Source: Planctomycetota bacterium
GTDB lineage: Bacteria > Planctomycetota > UBA1135 > GCA-002686595
Length of the DNA stretch: 64,000 nt
Reading direction: 5' to 3'
Assembly (NCBI GenBank): GCA_016795325.1
Contig: JAEUHY010000017.1
Coordinates: 172,773 to 236,772 of the forward strand
In this document: piece after piece, positions 22,521 to 32,022 of the stretch
How positions within the stretch are numbered: the stretch's first letter is position 1
How the letters are laid out: each line of letters opens with the position of its first letter
Made by a program: the position numbers and the translations under genes
Notes under the pieces: generated by a model
What the model saw: the letters and a program-made list of their open reading frames with translations, nothing else
Told to the model about the DNA's origin: nothing
Databases searched by the model: none

Positions 22521-24332
22521 TCAGACAATCGTGAACGGGAAGTAGAGCGGGATCACGATCATGGAAACGATCCAGGTCAGCACGTTCAGCGGGGTACCGA
22601 CCTTCACGTAGTCGGAAAAGCGGTAACCACCGGGCACGTAGATCATCGTGTTGGTCTGGTAGCCCATCGGCGTCATGAACGCGAACGAGGCCGCGAACAT
22701 GATCGCGATGAGGAAGGGGCGCTCGCTCACTCCCATCGCCTTGGAGAGCTGCAGCGCGATCGGGGTCATCAGCGCGGCCGTCGCGTTGTTGCTCATCACG
22801 TTCGTGGCGAGGAACGTCGCGCCGAACACCGCCCCCAGCGCGATGCGTGGGTCGGAGTTCCCGATCATGCCCTGGAGCGCGTTGGCGACGAGCAGGTCGC
22901 CACCGGTCTTCTGCAGCGCGGTTCCCATCGAGAGCACGCCGGCCAGCAGGAAGATCACCTTCCATTCGATCGCGCGGTAGGCCTCGTCGGGCGTGATCAC
23001 GCGCGTGAGCAGCAGCGCGATCACGCCGACCAGCGCGGTGATCACGATCGGCGCGAAGCCCGTGGCCGCCGCCGCGACGACGCCGACGAGAACCGTCAAC
23101 GCCTTCGCCGCCTTGACGCCGTCGAACGGCGCGTCGCCGTACTCGTCGATGATCGTGAGCGCGTCCTCCTCGCTCAGGCGGAACATGTTGCTCTCGCTGG
23201 TCGCGATCAGGAGCATGTCACCTTCGGCGAAGCGAGTCGCGCCCGGGTCGGCGTCGAGGAAGCGCGGATCGCGACGAACGCCGATGAGGCTTTGTCCCAC
23301 CTCATGGCGGAATACGCGGGAGTTCGAGCGCAAGCCAGCGAGCCACGAGCCACGCGGGACGACCACTTCGAAGAGCCGCGATGCGCTGGGCTCGCCCTGC
23401 TCGCGCTCGTCGGTCACGATCCGATAACCCGCGGCGCGGCGCAGTTCGCGCAGCCGCTCGAGCCCGAGCACGACCGTCAGTTCGTCGCCCGCCGCCAGCA
23501 CCGTCGAATCCTCGGGTTCTCTCGTGCGCGAGCCGTCGCCGCGCCGCAGGAGCACCACCTGCGCCTCGAACTCGCGCCGTAGACCCGACGCGGCGATAGT
23601 CCGACCCACATCAGCTGCGCCGGCCTCGACCCGCACCCACGCGACGTAGGTCGACGAGCTCGCCGGCACGCTCGATCCGGTACGCCGAGATGGAAGCAGC
23701 ACGAGCCCGATCGTGAGCATGTACACCACGCCCAACAGCGTGATCCAGACCGCCGCCTGGCTGAACTCGAACATGCCGAACGGCGCATACCCCTGCTTCT
23801 CGGCGATACCGGAAACCAGCACGTTCGTGCTCGTCCCGATCAGCGTGCACGCGCCGCCGAGCAACGCGGCGAACGAGAGCGGCATCAGCACCTTGCTCGG
23901 CGCGACACCGCTGCGCTCCGCCAGCCGCAGCGCCGCCGGCATCAGCAGCGCGACGACCGCCGTGTCGTTGATGAACGCGGAGCAGATCGTGGCGAAGAGG
24001 AGCAGAGCCACGAGCGCCGCCGGAAAATGCCAGCGTCCGAGGCGAATCAGCAGGCGGATCAGCGGGTCGAGCAAGCCGCTTTTGAACAGCGCGTAGCTCA
24101 GCACGAACATGCACCCGACCGTCGTCGTCGCCGGATTCGTGAACCCGGCGAAACCTTCCTCGGGCGCGAGCACACCCGTCACGATGAACGCCGTCATGAT
24201 CACGAGCGCCGTGACGTCGACCGCAAAAGTCTCGCGCACGAACAGCAGGATCCCCAGCGCGATGATCACCACCGTCAGCAGCAACGGAAGCTGCGCCTGG
24301 AACTGCGCGACGGAAGCGAGAAGAGATTGCAT
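22521..24332 (-). CDS. SLC13-family anion permease with two RCK-C (TrkA-C) domains
   Basis: The 603-residue inner-membrane protein has the arrangement of bacterial divalent-anion:Na+ symporter-like permeases. A membrane block (about 10-200) carries the repeat-1 motif FINDTAVVALLMP and the motif GTSTNVLVSG. Two cytoplasmic TrkA-C-like domains follow (about 210-290, AWVRVEAGAADVGRTIAAS, and 300-390, LFEVVVPRGSWLAG). A second membrane block (about 415-603) carries ATNVMSNNATAALMTPIA and MTPMGYQTNTMIYVPGGY. The substrate is not readable; sulfate, dicarboxylates and other anions occur in the family. The ATG at 24332 gives MQSLLASVAQ directly before the first helix; the 13 extra codons upstream look non-coding. 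Confidence 0.9.
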   Translation of the reverse strand: MQSLLASVAQFQAQLPLLLTVVIIALGILLFVRETFAVDVTALVIMTAFIVTGVLAPEEGFAGFTNPATTTVGCMFVLSYALFKSGLLDPLIRLLIRLGRWHFPAALVALLLFATICSAFINDTAVVALLMPAALRLAERSGVAPSKVLMPLSFAALLGGACTLIGTSTNVLVSGIAEKQGYAPFGMFEFSQAAVWITLLGVVYMLTIGLVLLPSRRTGSSVPASSSTYVAWVRVEAGAADVGRTIAASGLRREFEAQVVLLRRGDGSRTREPEDSTVLAAGDELTVVLGLERLRELRRAAGYRIVTDEREQGEPSASRLFEVVVPRGSWLAGLRSNSRVFRHEVGQSLIGVRRDPRFLDADPGATRFAEGDMLLIATSESNMFRLSEEDALTIIDEYGDAPFDGVKAAKALTVLVGVVAAAATGFAPIVITALVGVIALLLTRVITPDEAYRAIEWKVIFLLAGVLSMGTALQKTGGDLLVANALQGMIGNSDPRIALGAVFGATFLATNVMSNNATAALMTPIALQLSKAMGVSERPFLIAIMFAASFAFMTPMGYQTNTMIYVPGGYRFSDYVKVGTPLNVLTWIVSMIVIPLYFPFTIV

Positions 24333-24559
24333 GGTGCTCGGCAAGGGGACGGTAGCAGCGCGCACCCACAATGGGCGCGTTTCCCGGATACGGGCCGCGT
24401 TGCCCGTCGGGCGCCGTCCGCCCGCCAGCGGCGCGAGCTGAATTCACCTGCGTGCGGCGGCGCGGATCTCACGAGATCTGACGCGGCAGTTGTCTCAGCA
24501 CTCGACGGCGGTGCGCGCCTGTGTCGAGGAGTAGTGTCGGACTGCGCTGAACCCGCTTG

Positions 24560-24913
24560 TCATCGATTGCGCTTCGTGATCGTGCGTTCGATGCGATCCG
24601 CCTCTGCACGCGCCCAATCAAGCTCGTCCTGGGTGGGCAAGCGGATGCGCTGGCCATTCTCATAAACGCCAGTTGCAATGAACACGCGGCCGTCGGGGTA
24701 CGTGCGTTCGTACTCCACGGCTCCGTCGGGCGAGTAGTACACCCAGAGCCCCATCCGTTCCCGTCGTTGGTCGCTAGCGCCTCGAAGGACGGAGAGCGAC
24801 CCGCCTGGCCAGGTCGAGTGCATCTCCAGGTGTCCGGGGCAGCCGAGCAACAGCGCCGCAGCGACGATGGCCAGCGTAGATGCTCGGGCGGCCGTGCGAG
24901 CGAGAACAACCAT
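24560..24913 (-). CDS. Lipoprotein with a MORN-like segment
   Basis: The 117-residue product has a signal sequence and lipobox-like end (LAIVAAALLLGC, Cys at about 24), so it is probably lipid-anchored. The mature part contains GLWVYYSPDGAVEYERTYPD and GVYENGQRIRLPT, the G-x-W-x-x-Y-x-x-D-G pattern of MORN or YwqK-like repeats. It ends with a charged helix. The ATG at 24913 follows GGAG at seven bases. The promoter-like element it shares with the FGE genes is at 24973-25000, and the leader between promoter and start also resembles theirs. Function unknown; co-regulation with the secreted FGE proteins is the main clue. Confidence 0.75.
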   Translation of the reverse strand: MVVLARTAARASTLAIVAAALLLGCPGHLEMHSTWPGGSLSVLRGASDQRRERMGLWVYYSPDGAVEYERTYPDGRVFIATGVYENGQRIRLPTQDELDWARAEADRIERTITKRNR

Positions 24914-24972
24914 CGAGGGACTCCGGGGCGAACGAAAGCGGGCGACCGCGCCGGGAGTGACGCGGAGAGTCG

Positions 24973-25000
24973 AGGCTACCGTGGTCCCACCATGCCGCAA
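24973..25000 (-). promoter_or_regulatory. Shared promoter-like element, copy 3
   Basis: TTGCGG (24995-25000, preceded by CCCG), a 16-base spacer and TAGCCT (24973-24978) lie 59 bases before the ATG at 24913. Here the downstream gene is a lipoprotein, not an FGE protein, so the element is not merely part of an FGE gene duplication. Confidence 0.6.
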
Positions 25001-25090
25001 CGGGCCGAAGGACCTCGCGCCGAGTCCTGCCCCACACGCCCGCAGCACGCCCCCCTCAGGCGTTGTCAGCTTGAAGCGGACGCCGCCTGG

Positions 25091-26344
25091 CTACGGAACG
25101 AGGATCGGGGCGAGCACGACGCGGAAACCGATGTCGGAATACGCGTAGCTCTCTACGTAGGATTCGGCCCGCGCCGCGGACCGGCAGAAGACCGCTGAGG
25201 ACTCCACGCCGCCTCCGCGGAGCACTCGCAGCGAACCGCCGGTCACGAAAGGATCCGACACCGCGGCGGCGGAATACGCAGCCATCGAGTCGAGGCACCA
25301 CTCCTTCACGTTCCCGTGCATGTCGTGGAGTCCCCACGCGTTCGGGGGGTAGCTGCCCACCGGCACAGGAGCGGCGAAAATGCCGCCGGCGTGGCAGTAC
25401 TGGTTCGTGGCCGGATTGAAGTACATGCGCGCCTGGGAGCAGGACAGCACGTTACCGGTGTGGAACTCCGTGCTCGTTCCCGCGCGGCAGGCGTACTCCC
25501 ACTCAGCCTCCGTCGGAAGTCGATACTCGTACCCAAGCGGCACCGCGCCGGCGGATGTCTGCATGGCGTTCAAGGCCGCGCAATAGGCGCGCGCGTCGGT
25601 CCAATCGACTCCGTCCACGGGTCCGGTGGGCTCGTTCAACCACCAGGCGTGGAACGACGGGTCGAAGCCCATGAGCGAAGAGAACTGCCCACGCGTCACC
25701 TCGTGCTTCGCCATCCAGAAGCTGTACGTGAGCGTCACTTGGTGGATCGGCTGCTGCTCCGGCGCTCCGTTGGCGCCCATTGCAAAAGAGCCCGCGGGGA
25801 TGGGAACCATGCAGGGCAGCGACGGAACGCAAGGCGGCGGCAGGGCCGTCATCGTCAGCTCGAGCGCGTTCGACAGGTTCGATGACTTCACAGCCGCGGG
25901 GTCGCGATACCAGGCCTGCACAAACGCCTTCTCGCCCAGCACCCACGGGCTGCCAAGCGCGCCCGGATTCGCGGCCTGAACCGCGTCCCAGTTGATCACA
26001 TAGGAGCCGTTGCACTGGCCCACAGCGCCGCCGCTGTTCAGGGGCGAGCTGATGCGCTTGGTCGGCGGCTTCACGCAAAAGAAGCTCGTGCTGCCCAAGC
26101 CCCACGGCGCCGGCGTGAAGCCGACGTTGTCGACGCCGTAGAAGACGACGCCCTGCTTCTGGCCTTCGACGCCGCTCACGGTGATCAAGCAGCCCGCAGT
26201 GTTCGCCGTATTCGGCTGCACATTGGCGTTGATCGACGGCGTGCAGCCGCTGGTCGACGTGCCTGCCGTGCAGTACGGGGTCGGGTTCTGAGCGGCGGCG
26301 AGCGGAGCGAGAGAGGCGAACGCGAGCGTGCGGGCGAGTGCCAT
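25091..26344 (-). CDS. Secreted FGE-sulfatase-domain protein with YCTAG module (third copy)
   Basis: The 417-residue product has a signal peptide (MALARTLAFASLAPLAAAQ) and the YCTAG module (YCTAGTSTSGCTPS, GVVFYGVDN, SFFCVKPPTKR, WYRDP, SNLSNALEL). The FGE/SUMF1-like domain shows CMVPIPAGSFAMG, SFWMAKHEVTRGQ, YRLPTEAEWEYACRAGT, GLHDMHGNVKEW, RVLRGGG and GFRVVLAP. A copper-site cysteine pair is not evident, so catalysis is doubtful. AGGAG lies five bases before the ATG at 26344. Its promoter is at 26397-26424. The YCTAG module here is closer in sequence to that of 12130-13374 than to 14859-16121. Confidence 0.88.
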   Translation of the reverse strand: MALARTLAFASLAPLAAAQNPTPYCTAGTSTSGCTPSINANVQPNTANTAGCLITVSGVEGQKQGVVFYGVDNVGFTPAPWGLGSTSFFCVKPPTKRISSPLNSGGAVGQCNGSYVINWDAVQAANPGALGSPWVLGEKAFVQAWYRDPAAVKSSNLSNALELTMTALPPPCVPSLPCMVPIPAGSFAMGANGAPEQQPIHQVTLTYSFWMAKHEVTRGQFSSLMGFDPSFHAWWLNEPTGPVDGVDWTDARAYCAALNAMQTSAGAVPLGYEYRLPTEAEWEYACRAGTSTEFHTGNVLSCSQARMYFNPATNQYCHAGGIFAAPVPVGSYPPNAWGLHDMHGNVKEWCLDSMAAYSAAAVSDPFVTGGSLRVLRGGGVESSAVFCRSAARAESYVESYAYSDIGFRVVLAPILVP

Positions 26345-26845
26345 GGAGGCTCCTGTGGAGAGGGCAGGCTAGGCGAGGAGTAGCGCAGCTGCTTGAACGG
26401 TAGCGCTGGTTCACGAGACCGCAACGGGACTACGGCCGTTGGAACGCGCGGATTCGAGTTCGGGGTTCACAGCCGCGAATCGCGCGCTTGGCGCCCCTAC
26501 ACACGTCGCCGAATTCGCCCGGTTCGAGCCCGCAAGCTTCGGCGTCGAGCACGAAGCACCGGCGAACACGCATGGCTCGGTCGTGAGCAGCAGCGCGTGC
26601 GGTGGAGAGGTGGGCCTGAGCGACCGGACCGGGCGGCGATAGCGAGCTTCACATCGTTCGCATATTGCGCGCGGCGTGTTGCAGCGAGAGAGCGCGTGCT
26701 GCCGTCGGCGGTGAGCGCCCGAGGTGGAACGCACGCATTCCGTGGGCTTTTGCGGGCAAAGTTCGCGCGAGGACACAGACGGAGAACGCCGCGACGAACA
26801 TGACTGTGAGATCTCCTGCTACGCTTTGCGCAGGAGAGAACTCGC
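26345..26845. other. Intergenic region between divergent genes
   Basis: This holds the leader and promoter-like element of the FGE gene (26397-26424). The rest, about 26450-26820, has open frames on both strands but no protein-like sequence. A ribosome-binding AGGAG near 26830 belongs to the gene at 26846. Confidence 0.45.
26397..26424 (-). promoter_or_regulatory. Shared promoter-like element, copy 4
   Basis: TTGCGG (26419-26424, preceded by CCCG), a 16-base spacer and TACCGT (26397-26402) lie 52 bases before the ATG at 26344. The leader differs from the other three copies, so the conservation is confined to the promoter itself. Confidence 0.65.
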
Positions 26846-27160
26846 ATGCGTCCTGAAGACACACTCGCTCAGATGCGGCGCGCGCAGCGCCGTTGGATGA
26901 TCACCGGCGTGCTCGTGATGGCGGCCGCGCCGCTGGTGTGGGTTGGCACGGCGGTGCTCGGGATGTTCGCAGTGCACGAGACGATCGCGACCACGGCGAA
27001 CCCGACGCCGGACGAGCTCAATGTCGGTTTTCGCATGTCGCTGGTTGCTCCCGTCGTGGGCGCCGCCGTCGCATTCGCCGGGTTGGCGCTGGTCGTCTGG
27101 TCGAGTCGACGCAAGCGTTGGCTCGACGAGGTCGAGCGAGAGCTGGCGAGCGACGCGTAG
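26846..27160 (+). CDS. Small two-helix protein resembling a TolQ/ExbB core
   Basis: The 104-residue protein has two hydrophobic segments, WMITGVLVMAAAPLVWVGTA (about 17-36) and APVVGAAVAFAGLALVVW (about 68-85), with a basic, charged C-terminus. Between them lies TTANPTPDELNVGFRMSLV. In MotA/TolQ/ExbB proteins a G-x-V-x-G-M-x-x-F helix is followed by a P-x-x-L-x-x-G-I loop and a T-x-x-G-x-x-V-A-I helix; this protein follows that pattern but is far shorter than the roughly 200 residues usual for the family. No ExbD-like partner is adjacent. AGGAG nine bases upstream supports the ATG. Assignment tentative. Confidence 0.6.
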   Translation: MRPEDTLAQMRRAQRRWMITGVLVMAAAPLVWVGTAVLGMFAVHETIATTANPTPDELNVGFRMSLVAPVVGAAVAFAGLALVVWSSRRKRWLDEVERELASDA

Positions 27161-27244
27161 CGCTCGCGATAGGGCGGACTTGGGTCGCGTGCGTGGCGTG
27201 GACCGATGCCCGTCGAACAAACTGCACCACGCGCTGCTGACGAT

Positions 27245-27601
27245 CTACGACGGGCGCTTCTTCGTCGAACGTTTGGGCGCGGCGGCGCGTGCGCTCGCGC
27301 CGGATTGGCTCGAAGCTCCGCCGCAGAGCGCGTGGCTTTCGGCGAGCCAACGGCGCACAACGCTGGCCGGCGGAAGAGCGTCGAGCGAGAGTTTGACCCA
27401 GCCGTTGGCGCCGACTTCGCACCCCTGACGCTTTGCCTCGGCGCTCGATGCGTCGAGCTTGAAGCGCGCGAGCTTGGCCGAGAGGAACAAGAAGTTCTTC
27501 TTGTTCACTCGGTAGGTGCGGCTCTCCAGCGCCGTTCCGGCGCAGGCGACTCCTTCGACGACATCCGCGAACTCCAGCGCGATCGAGCCGAGGTTGACCA
27601 T
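27245..27601 (-). CDS. MmcQ/YjbR-like protein
   Basis: The 118-residue protein resembles the MmcQ/YjbR (CyaY-like fold) family. A short N-terminal helix precedes SRTYRVNKKNFLFLSAKLA, the family's F-R-V-x-x-K-x-F-x-x-L strand pair. Then come ARFKLDASSAEAKRQG and GWVKLSLDALPPASVVRRWL, the typical W-V-x-L-x-L segment followed by a helix ending in a LAESHAL-like stretch. The C-terminal tail is short and basic (KRSTKKRPS). Family members are small cytoplasmic proteins, some with DNA-binding proposals, without a firmly known function. No operon partner is evident. Confidence 0.65.
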   Translation of the reverse strand: MVNLGSIALEFADVVEGVACAGTALESRTYRVNKKNFLFLSAKLARFKLDASSAEAKRQGCEVGANGWVKLSLDALPPASVVRRWLAESHALCGGASSQSGASARAAAPKRSTKKRPS

Positions 27602-27865
27602 GAATTGAGTTTAGTGCGGAGCGCCGTTGGACGAGGCTGGCACGGCGACGGCGCAGTGGAGGGAGCGCCATACGTGCTCACACAGCGCCGAGTCCGCGCG
27701 CTCGGCCACGTCTCGCGCAGGCAGACTCTGAGCCCGCGCCGCTCGAGCGGGCTCTGTGCCGGCGGTCCGAAAGCGCTGGGTCGCGCACGCGCAACAGGCC
27801 CCCACACGATGGTCACGACGCAAAGTCTGGCGCCGTGCAGGTCGGCGCCCGAGCACGCGGGAACG

Positions 27866-29368
27866 TCAACTCGCCACGCGACCTGCTGGCAGAGTCACCA
27901 CGAACAAAGAGCCGACGCCGGGCTCGGAAACCACGCTGATTTCGCCGCGGAAGCTGCGCACGATGCCGTGCGAGATCGACAGCCCAAGGCCCGTGCCCTC
28001 GCCCAGCGGTTTGGTGGTGAAGAACGGATCGAAGATGTTGCGCACGACGTCCGGGCCCATCCCCACGCCCGTGTCCTTGATGCTGATGCGAGCCGAGCCA
28101 TCGGGCGCGGTGTCGAGCCGCACGAGGAGTTGGTTGGTCTTGCGCTTTTCGACGGACATCGCCTGGACGGCGTTCGTGATCAGATTGATGAACACCTGGA
28201 CCAGCCGCCGCGACGAGGCTTTGACGGGCGGCGCCGGCTCGAGCTCGAGCACGAGTTGCGCGCGCTGCCTCACCAGCGACGACGTGCGACGCACCGCGGT
28301 CTCGAGCGAAGCGCGCACATCCAGCAGCTCGAGCTCGTCGTCCTGCGGCGCCGAGAACAGGCGCAGGTCGGACACGATGCCGCCGAGCGAGCGGCTGGCC
28401 TCGTCCATGACGCCGTTGAGCTCGCGCAGACGCTCCAGCCTCGAACCGACCTGGGCCGGTGACGGCTCGGCGCCGAGCTGATCGAGTTCGGCGCGCATCA
28501 GGTCCGAGACGCCGAACAGCGCGCTCAGCGGGTTGCTCAGTTCGTGCGTTACGCCCGCCACCAACGTGCCCAACGCTGTGAGCCGGTAGTTCAGCGCCGT
28601 GCGCAGTTGCTCACGTCGCTTCTCGGTCACGTCGCGGAACACCATGACCGCGCCCAGCAGCTCGCCGCCGTCGTCGACGATCGGCGCGGAGGAGTCTTCG
28701 ATGGGGAGTTCGCGTCCCGACCGTGCGAGCGCAACCCCATTCGGCAAGTCCGTCGCGCGCCGATCCTTCAGAGCGCGGCTCACCGGGTTGGGAATCGGCG
28801 CACGACTCTGCTCGTCGAACAGCTGCAGCACATCCTCGACGGCGCGGCCGGCGAGCTCGTCACTTTGGGCGCCGAGCAACTGCTCAGCCACAGGATTGGC
28901 GAAACTGACCGCGCCGTTGGGGTCGACCGCCAGCACCGCGTCGCCCACCGAGCGCAGCGTCGTCGCGAACCAGTGCTCGCGCTCGCGGAGCTTGCGCTCG
29001 AGCTCGTGGCGCACCAAGGCCATTTCGATCGTGCCGCGCAGCTCTGCGCTCTTGAACGGCTTCACGATGTAGCCCAGCGGCGCCGAGTGCTTGGCGCGCG
29101 AGAGCGTGTCGTCGTCCGCGTACGCCGTAAGGAAGATGACCGGGATTCCGAACCGCGAACGCAGCACATTGGCCGTCTCGATGCCGTCGACCTCGCCTTC
29201 GATTCGAACGTCCATGAGCACCAGCGAGGGTTGGTGCGCCGCGGCCAGCTCCAACGCGGCGTGAACATCGGCGGCCGCCCCGACCACCTGGTAGCCAAGG
29301 CATTCCAGCGCTTCGGCGAGGTCGCGCGCGACGATGCGCTCGTCTTCGACGATCAGGATCGAGGTCAT
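27866..29368 (-). CDS. Receiver-PAS-histidine kinase hybrid
   Basis: The 500-residue cytoplasmic protein starts with a receiver domain: acidic residues in IVEDER, phospho-acceptor Asp53 in LVLMDVRI, Thr81, and Lys103 in [12 protein letters not shown] domain follows (about 135-250, [19 protein letters not shown]), then a HisKA domain with His275 in [17 protein letters not shown] Bergerat-fold ATPase is last ([35 protein letters not shown]). Having the receiver in front suggests it takes phosphate from another kinase and then controls its own output; the adjacent kinase at 29365-31467 is the likely donor because the two genes overlap by four bases (ATGA). No output regulator is encoded nearby. 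Confidence 0.92.
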   Translation of the reverse strand: MTSILIVEDERIVARDLAEALECLGYQVVGAAADVHAALELAAAHQPSLVLMDVRIEGEVDGIETANVLRSRFGIPVIFLTAYADDDTLSRAKHSAPLGYIVKPFKSAELRGTIEMALVRHELERKLREREHWFATTLRSVGDAVLAVDPNGAVSFANPVAEQLLGAQSDELAGRAVEDVLQLFDEQSRAPIPNPVSRALKDRRATDLPNGVALARSGRELPIEDSSAPIVDDGGELLGAVMVFRDVTEKRREQLRTALNYRLTALGTLVAGVTHELSNPLSALFGVSDLMRAELDQLGAEPSPAQVGSRLERLRELNGVMDEASRSLGGIVSDLRLFSAPQDDELELLDVRASLETAVRRTSSLVRQRAQLVLELEPAPPVKASSRRLVQVFINLITNAVQAMSVEKRKTNQLLVRLDTAPDGSARISIKDTGVGMGPDVVRNIFDPFFTTKPLGEGTGLGLSISHGIVRSFRGEISVVSEPGVGSLFVVTLPAGRVAS

Positions 29369-31467
29369 TGAACGTGCTCCTTGTAGTCGTTGTCGGTTTC
29401 GAATGAGATCTCTACTCGCAGTCCGTTCTCGCGCACGATGTCGAGACGGCCCTGCAGTTGTTCGACGAAAGTGGAGACGAGCTCCATCCCAAGAGTGCGG
29501 GAAGAGCGCATGTCGACATCGCGCGGAACTCCGACGCCGTCGTCGGCGACGGTCAAACGCACGTGGGAGCCGTCGCGACGCAGCTCGACGCGCACGGTTC
29601 CACGCTCGCGGCCCTTGAAGCCGTGCTTGAGAGCGTTGGTGAGCAACTCGTTGGCGATCAAGCCGCAGGGAATGGCGCGGTCGACCCCGAGCGGAACGTC
29701 CGCAAGCTCGAGCTCCATGCGAACCTGCGTGCGCGAACCGCTGTGCTCGGCGACCGCGCGTTGCGCGAGCGCGCGCAGGTACTCGCCGAAGTTGACGCTG
29801 GCGAGATCGTGCGACTGGTAGAGCTTCTCGTGGAACAGCGCGATCGAGCCGACGCGATTCTGAGCGTCGGAGAGAATTGCACGCAATTCGGGCACGCCTG
29901 CGCGACGGCCCTGCAGGCTGAGGATGCTCATGATCACCTGCAGGTTGTTCTTCACGCGGTGGTGGATCTCCTTGAGGAGCACCTCCTTCTCGCGCAGGGA
30001 AGCCTTCAAACGTCGTTCAGCGTGCTTGCGTGCGCCGATATCGCGCGCCACGGTCGACGCGCCGAGGAGCCGTCCTGCACCGTCGCGCACCGGGGCGAGC
30101 GTCAACATCACTTCGATGCGCGCGCCACTTTCGTGCGCCAGACTGGTCTCGTGGTCGTCCACTCTTCGACCGCCGGCGACCAACTCGAGCAGCTCGGTCA
30201 ACTCGTCGCCTCCCCCTGACCACAACTCGCGCAAGTTCATGCCGGTGGCAGCCTCGACGCTGTGGCCGAGGAGACGTTGCGCCGCGGGATTCCAGGTCTC
30301 GATCGCGCCCGTCGTGCTCAAACGGAAGATCGCGTCGTTCGAGGACTCGACGATGGCCGCCAAACGCGCTGCGCCCTCCGCGCGCCGCCGCTCCGTGATG
30401 TCGCGAATGGCGCTGGAGACGAACAGACCTTCGTCGGTGCGCAGCGGACTCAGGCTGATTTCGACGTCGAACTCGGCGCCGTCCTTGCGCCGTCCTTGCA
30501 GCTCGAGCCCAGAGCCCATGCCGCGCGCTTTGGGGTCGAGGAAGTAGCGCGAGCGACGCTCGGGATGTTGCTTGCGGTAGCGCTCGGGCACGAGCACCTC
30601 GACCCACTGGCCGATCAGTTCGGCGCGCGAGTAACCGAACAGACGTTCGGTCTGGGCGTTGACGAGCACGATGCGTCCGTCGGAGTCGACGATCACCATC
30701 GCGTCCGGGGCCGACTCGAGGAGCGAGCGGAATTTCTCTTCGGCGCGCCGCCGGTGCGTCACGTCGCGCACGGCGCAGCACACGAGCAAGTCGCCCTCGC
30801 TTTCGAGCGGACTGAGACTGACCTCGACGGGAAACTCCACGCCGTTCTTGCGCAGGCCCGAGAGCTCCACACCCGAACCCATCGCGCGCACTTTGGGGTG
30901 CGCGAAATAGTCGGCGCGAAAACGGGGGTGGCGGCCGCGGGAGCGATCGGGCACGAGGAGCTCGATCGGTTTGCCGATCAGCTCGCCACGTTCGTAGCCG
31001 AACAGTTGCTCCATTTGGGAGTTCACGAGCACGACGGCGCCGTAGCGGTCGACGAGCGCCATGGCGTCAGGCGCGGCCTCGAGCAGCAGCGGTATCGGGA
31101 GCTTCGACAAATCGCGCTTGGGCGACTCTCGCAGGGACACGACGCAGCGTCGCACTCCGTCGACGACGTGGCACGCCACGCGTGCGTCAGCCCGGAAGTC
31201 CGGGCCGTGGACCGGGCGGAGCTCGACGTCCCAGCGCGCGCGATGGTCGCGCTGGTCGTGGTCCGTCGGCAGGTCCGACAAGGAGTCGAACTGCGCGGCC
31301 CCCTCGCCGGGGGCGAGCAGTGCGCTCAACGTGCGACCGATCCAGTTGCGCGGCTCGCCCCCCAGCAAGCGCAGAGCGGGGGCGTTGAGCGCTTCGATGC
31401 GCGTGTGCGAATCCAAGAGAAGCACCGCGTCGGGAAGTGCATCGAGCCAATGTGCGGGGATCGTCAT
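29365..31467 (-). CDS. Four-PAS histidine kinase, HisKA_2 type
   Basis: The 700-residue protein has no clear membrane segment, so sensing is probably cytoplasmic. Four PAS domains are read. The first (5-115) is degenerate. The second (125-240) and third (245-360) are close duplicates, each with ESAPDAM-like, L(V/L)VP(D/E)R and [13 protein letters not shown] motifs. The fourth spans about 365-485. The transmitter is of the HisKA_2/HWE-like type: [20 protein letters not shown], with probable phospho-acceptor His503. An ATPase domain follows ([26 protein letters not shown]). The PAS pair matches families that often bind flavin or heme, but no ligand residue is certain. It is first in a two-gene operon with the hybrid at 27866-29368. 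Confidence 0.92.
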   Translation of the reverse strand: MTIPAHWLDALPDAVLLLDSHTRIEALNAPALRLLGGEPRNWIGRTLSALLAPGEGAAQFDSLSDLPTDHDQRDHRARWDVELRPVHGPDFRADARVACHVVDGVRRCVVSLRESPKRDLSKLPIPLLLEAAPDAMALVDRYGAVVLVNSQMEQLFGYERGELIGKPIELLVPDRSRGRHPRFRADYFAHPKVRAMGSGVELSGLRKNGVEFPVEVSLSPLESEGDLLVCCAVRDVTHRRRAEEKFRSLLESAPDAMVIVDSDGRIVLVNAQTERLFGYSRAELIGQWVEVLVPERYRKQHPERRSRYFLDPKARGMGSGLELQGRRKDGAEFDVEISLSPLRTDEGLFVSSAIRDITERRRAEGAARLAAIVESSNDAIFRLSTTGAIETWNPAAQRLLGHSVEAATGMNLRELWSGGGDELTELLELVAGGRRVDDHETSLAHESGARIEVMLTLAPVRDGAGRLLGASTVARDIGARKHAERRLKASLREKEVLLKEIHHRVKNNLQVIMSILSLQGRRAGVPELRAILSDAQNRVGSIALFHEKLYQSHDLASVNFGEYLRALAQRAVAEHSGSRTQVRMELELADVPLGVDRAIPCGLIANELLTNALKHGFKGRERGTVRVELRRDGSHVRLTVADDGVGVPRDVDMRSSRTLGMELVSTFVEQLQGRLDIVRENGLRVEISFETDNDYKEHVQ

Positions 31468-32022
31468 CGAAGTTGCTCGGTCGGTACTGGATGCGACGCA
31501 ACCTCCGCTCCGCGGTACGGCGCCGACGGGACGCGTGGGAAGTCGAGCGCCGCAGCGGTGTGCGAGGCTAACTCCGACATCGGAACACGGGGCTCAAACT
31601 TGCCCAATAATCGCGGGGATTCTTGGCTGCCAGCCTGTGCGGCACGCCCAGCGCGTCCGAGCGGTGTAACGATGCTGTTCACCTGCTCGGGACCTCATTC
31701 CCAGTGTTGGGCGTGCCGTAATTCCGATGAGCGGCTCGCGAGAAGTTATGTGCGCACGGCGTGGGCGGGTTGACGCCCTCTCCCGATGACTCGGGAACGC
31801 TCCCGCACGGGCCAGCGCGGCGCAACTGCACACACTTCGCTCTGCGTCGGGCGCGTGCCAGCCGCCCGGCGCGAGCGCATTTCGGCGGCAGTTTTGGAGG
31901 TTCGTGGCGTCAGACGCCGACCCGCCGCCCCCCCCCTGGGGCGCCGAGCAAGTCGCAATCCGCAGTCCAACGCAGCTCCCAGGCCACCGCACTCGCGGGG
32001 CCCCGCTAAATTGCTCTCGAAG
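31468..32022. other. Divergent intergenic region, nothing identified
   Basis: About 550 bases between the kinase operon and the lipoprotein gene, presumably holding both promoters. No convincing open frame, hairpin or repeat was seen. Confidence 0.45.

Noticed and set aside
22263..23582. 439-codon plus-strand frame
   Set aside because: Antisense of the SLC13 permease; composition His/Arg/Asp-rich and not protein-like.
12130..26344. Calling the three FGE-domain proteins active formylglycine-generating enzymes
   Set aside because: The pair of copper-binding cysteines of the active enzymes is not apparent, and no sulfatase genes are nearby.
26393..26803. Open frames on both strands between the FGE gene and the small membrane protein
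   Set aside because: Arg/Ser/Ala-rich in both directions, overlapping a promoter-like element; no domain or start signal.
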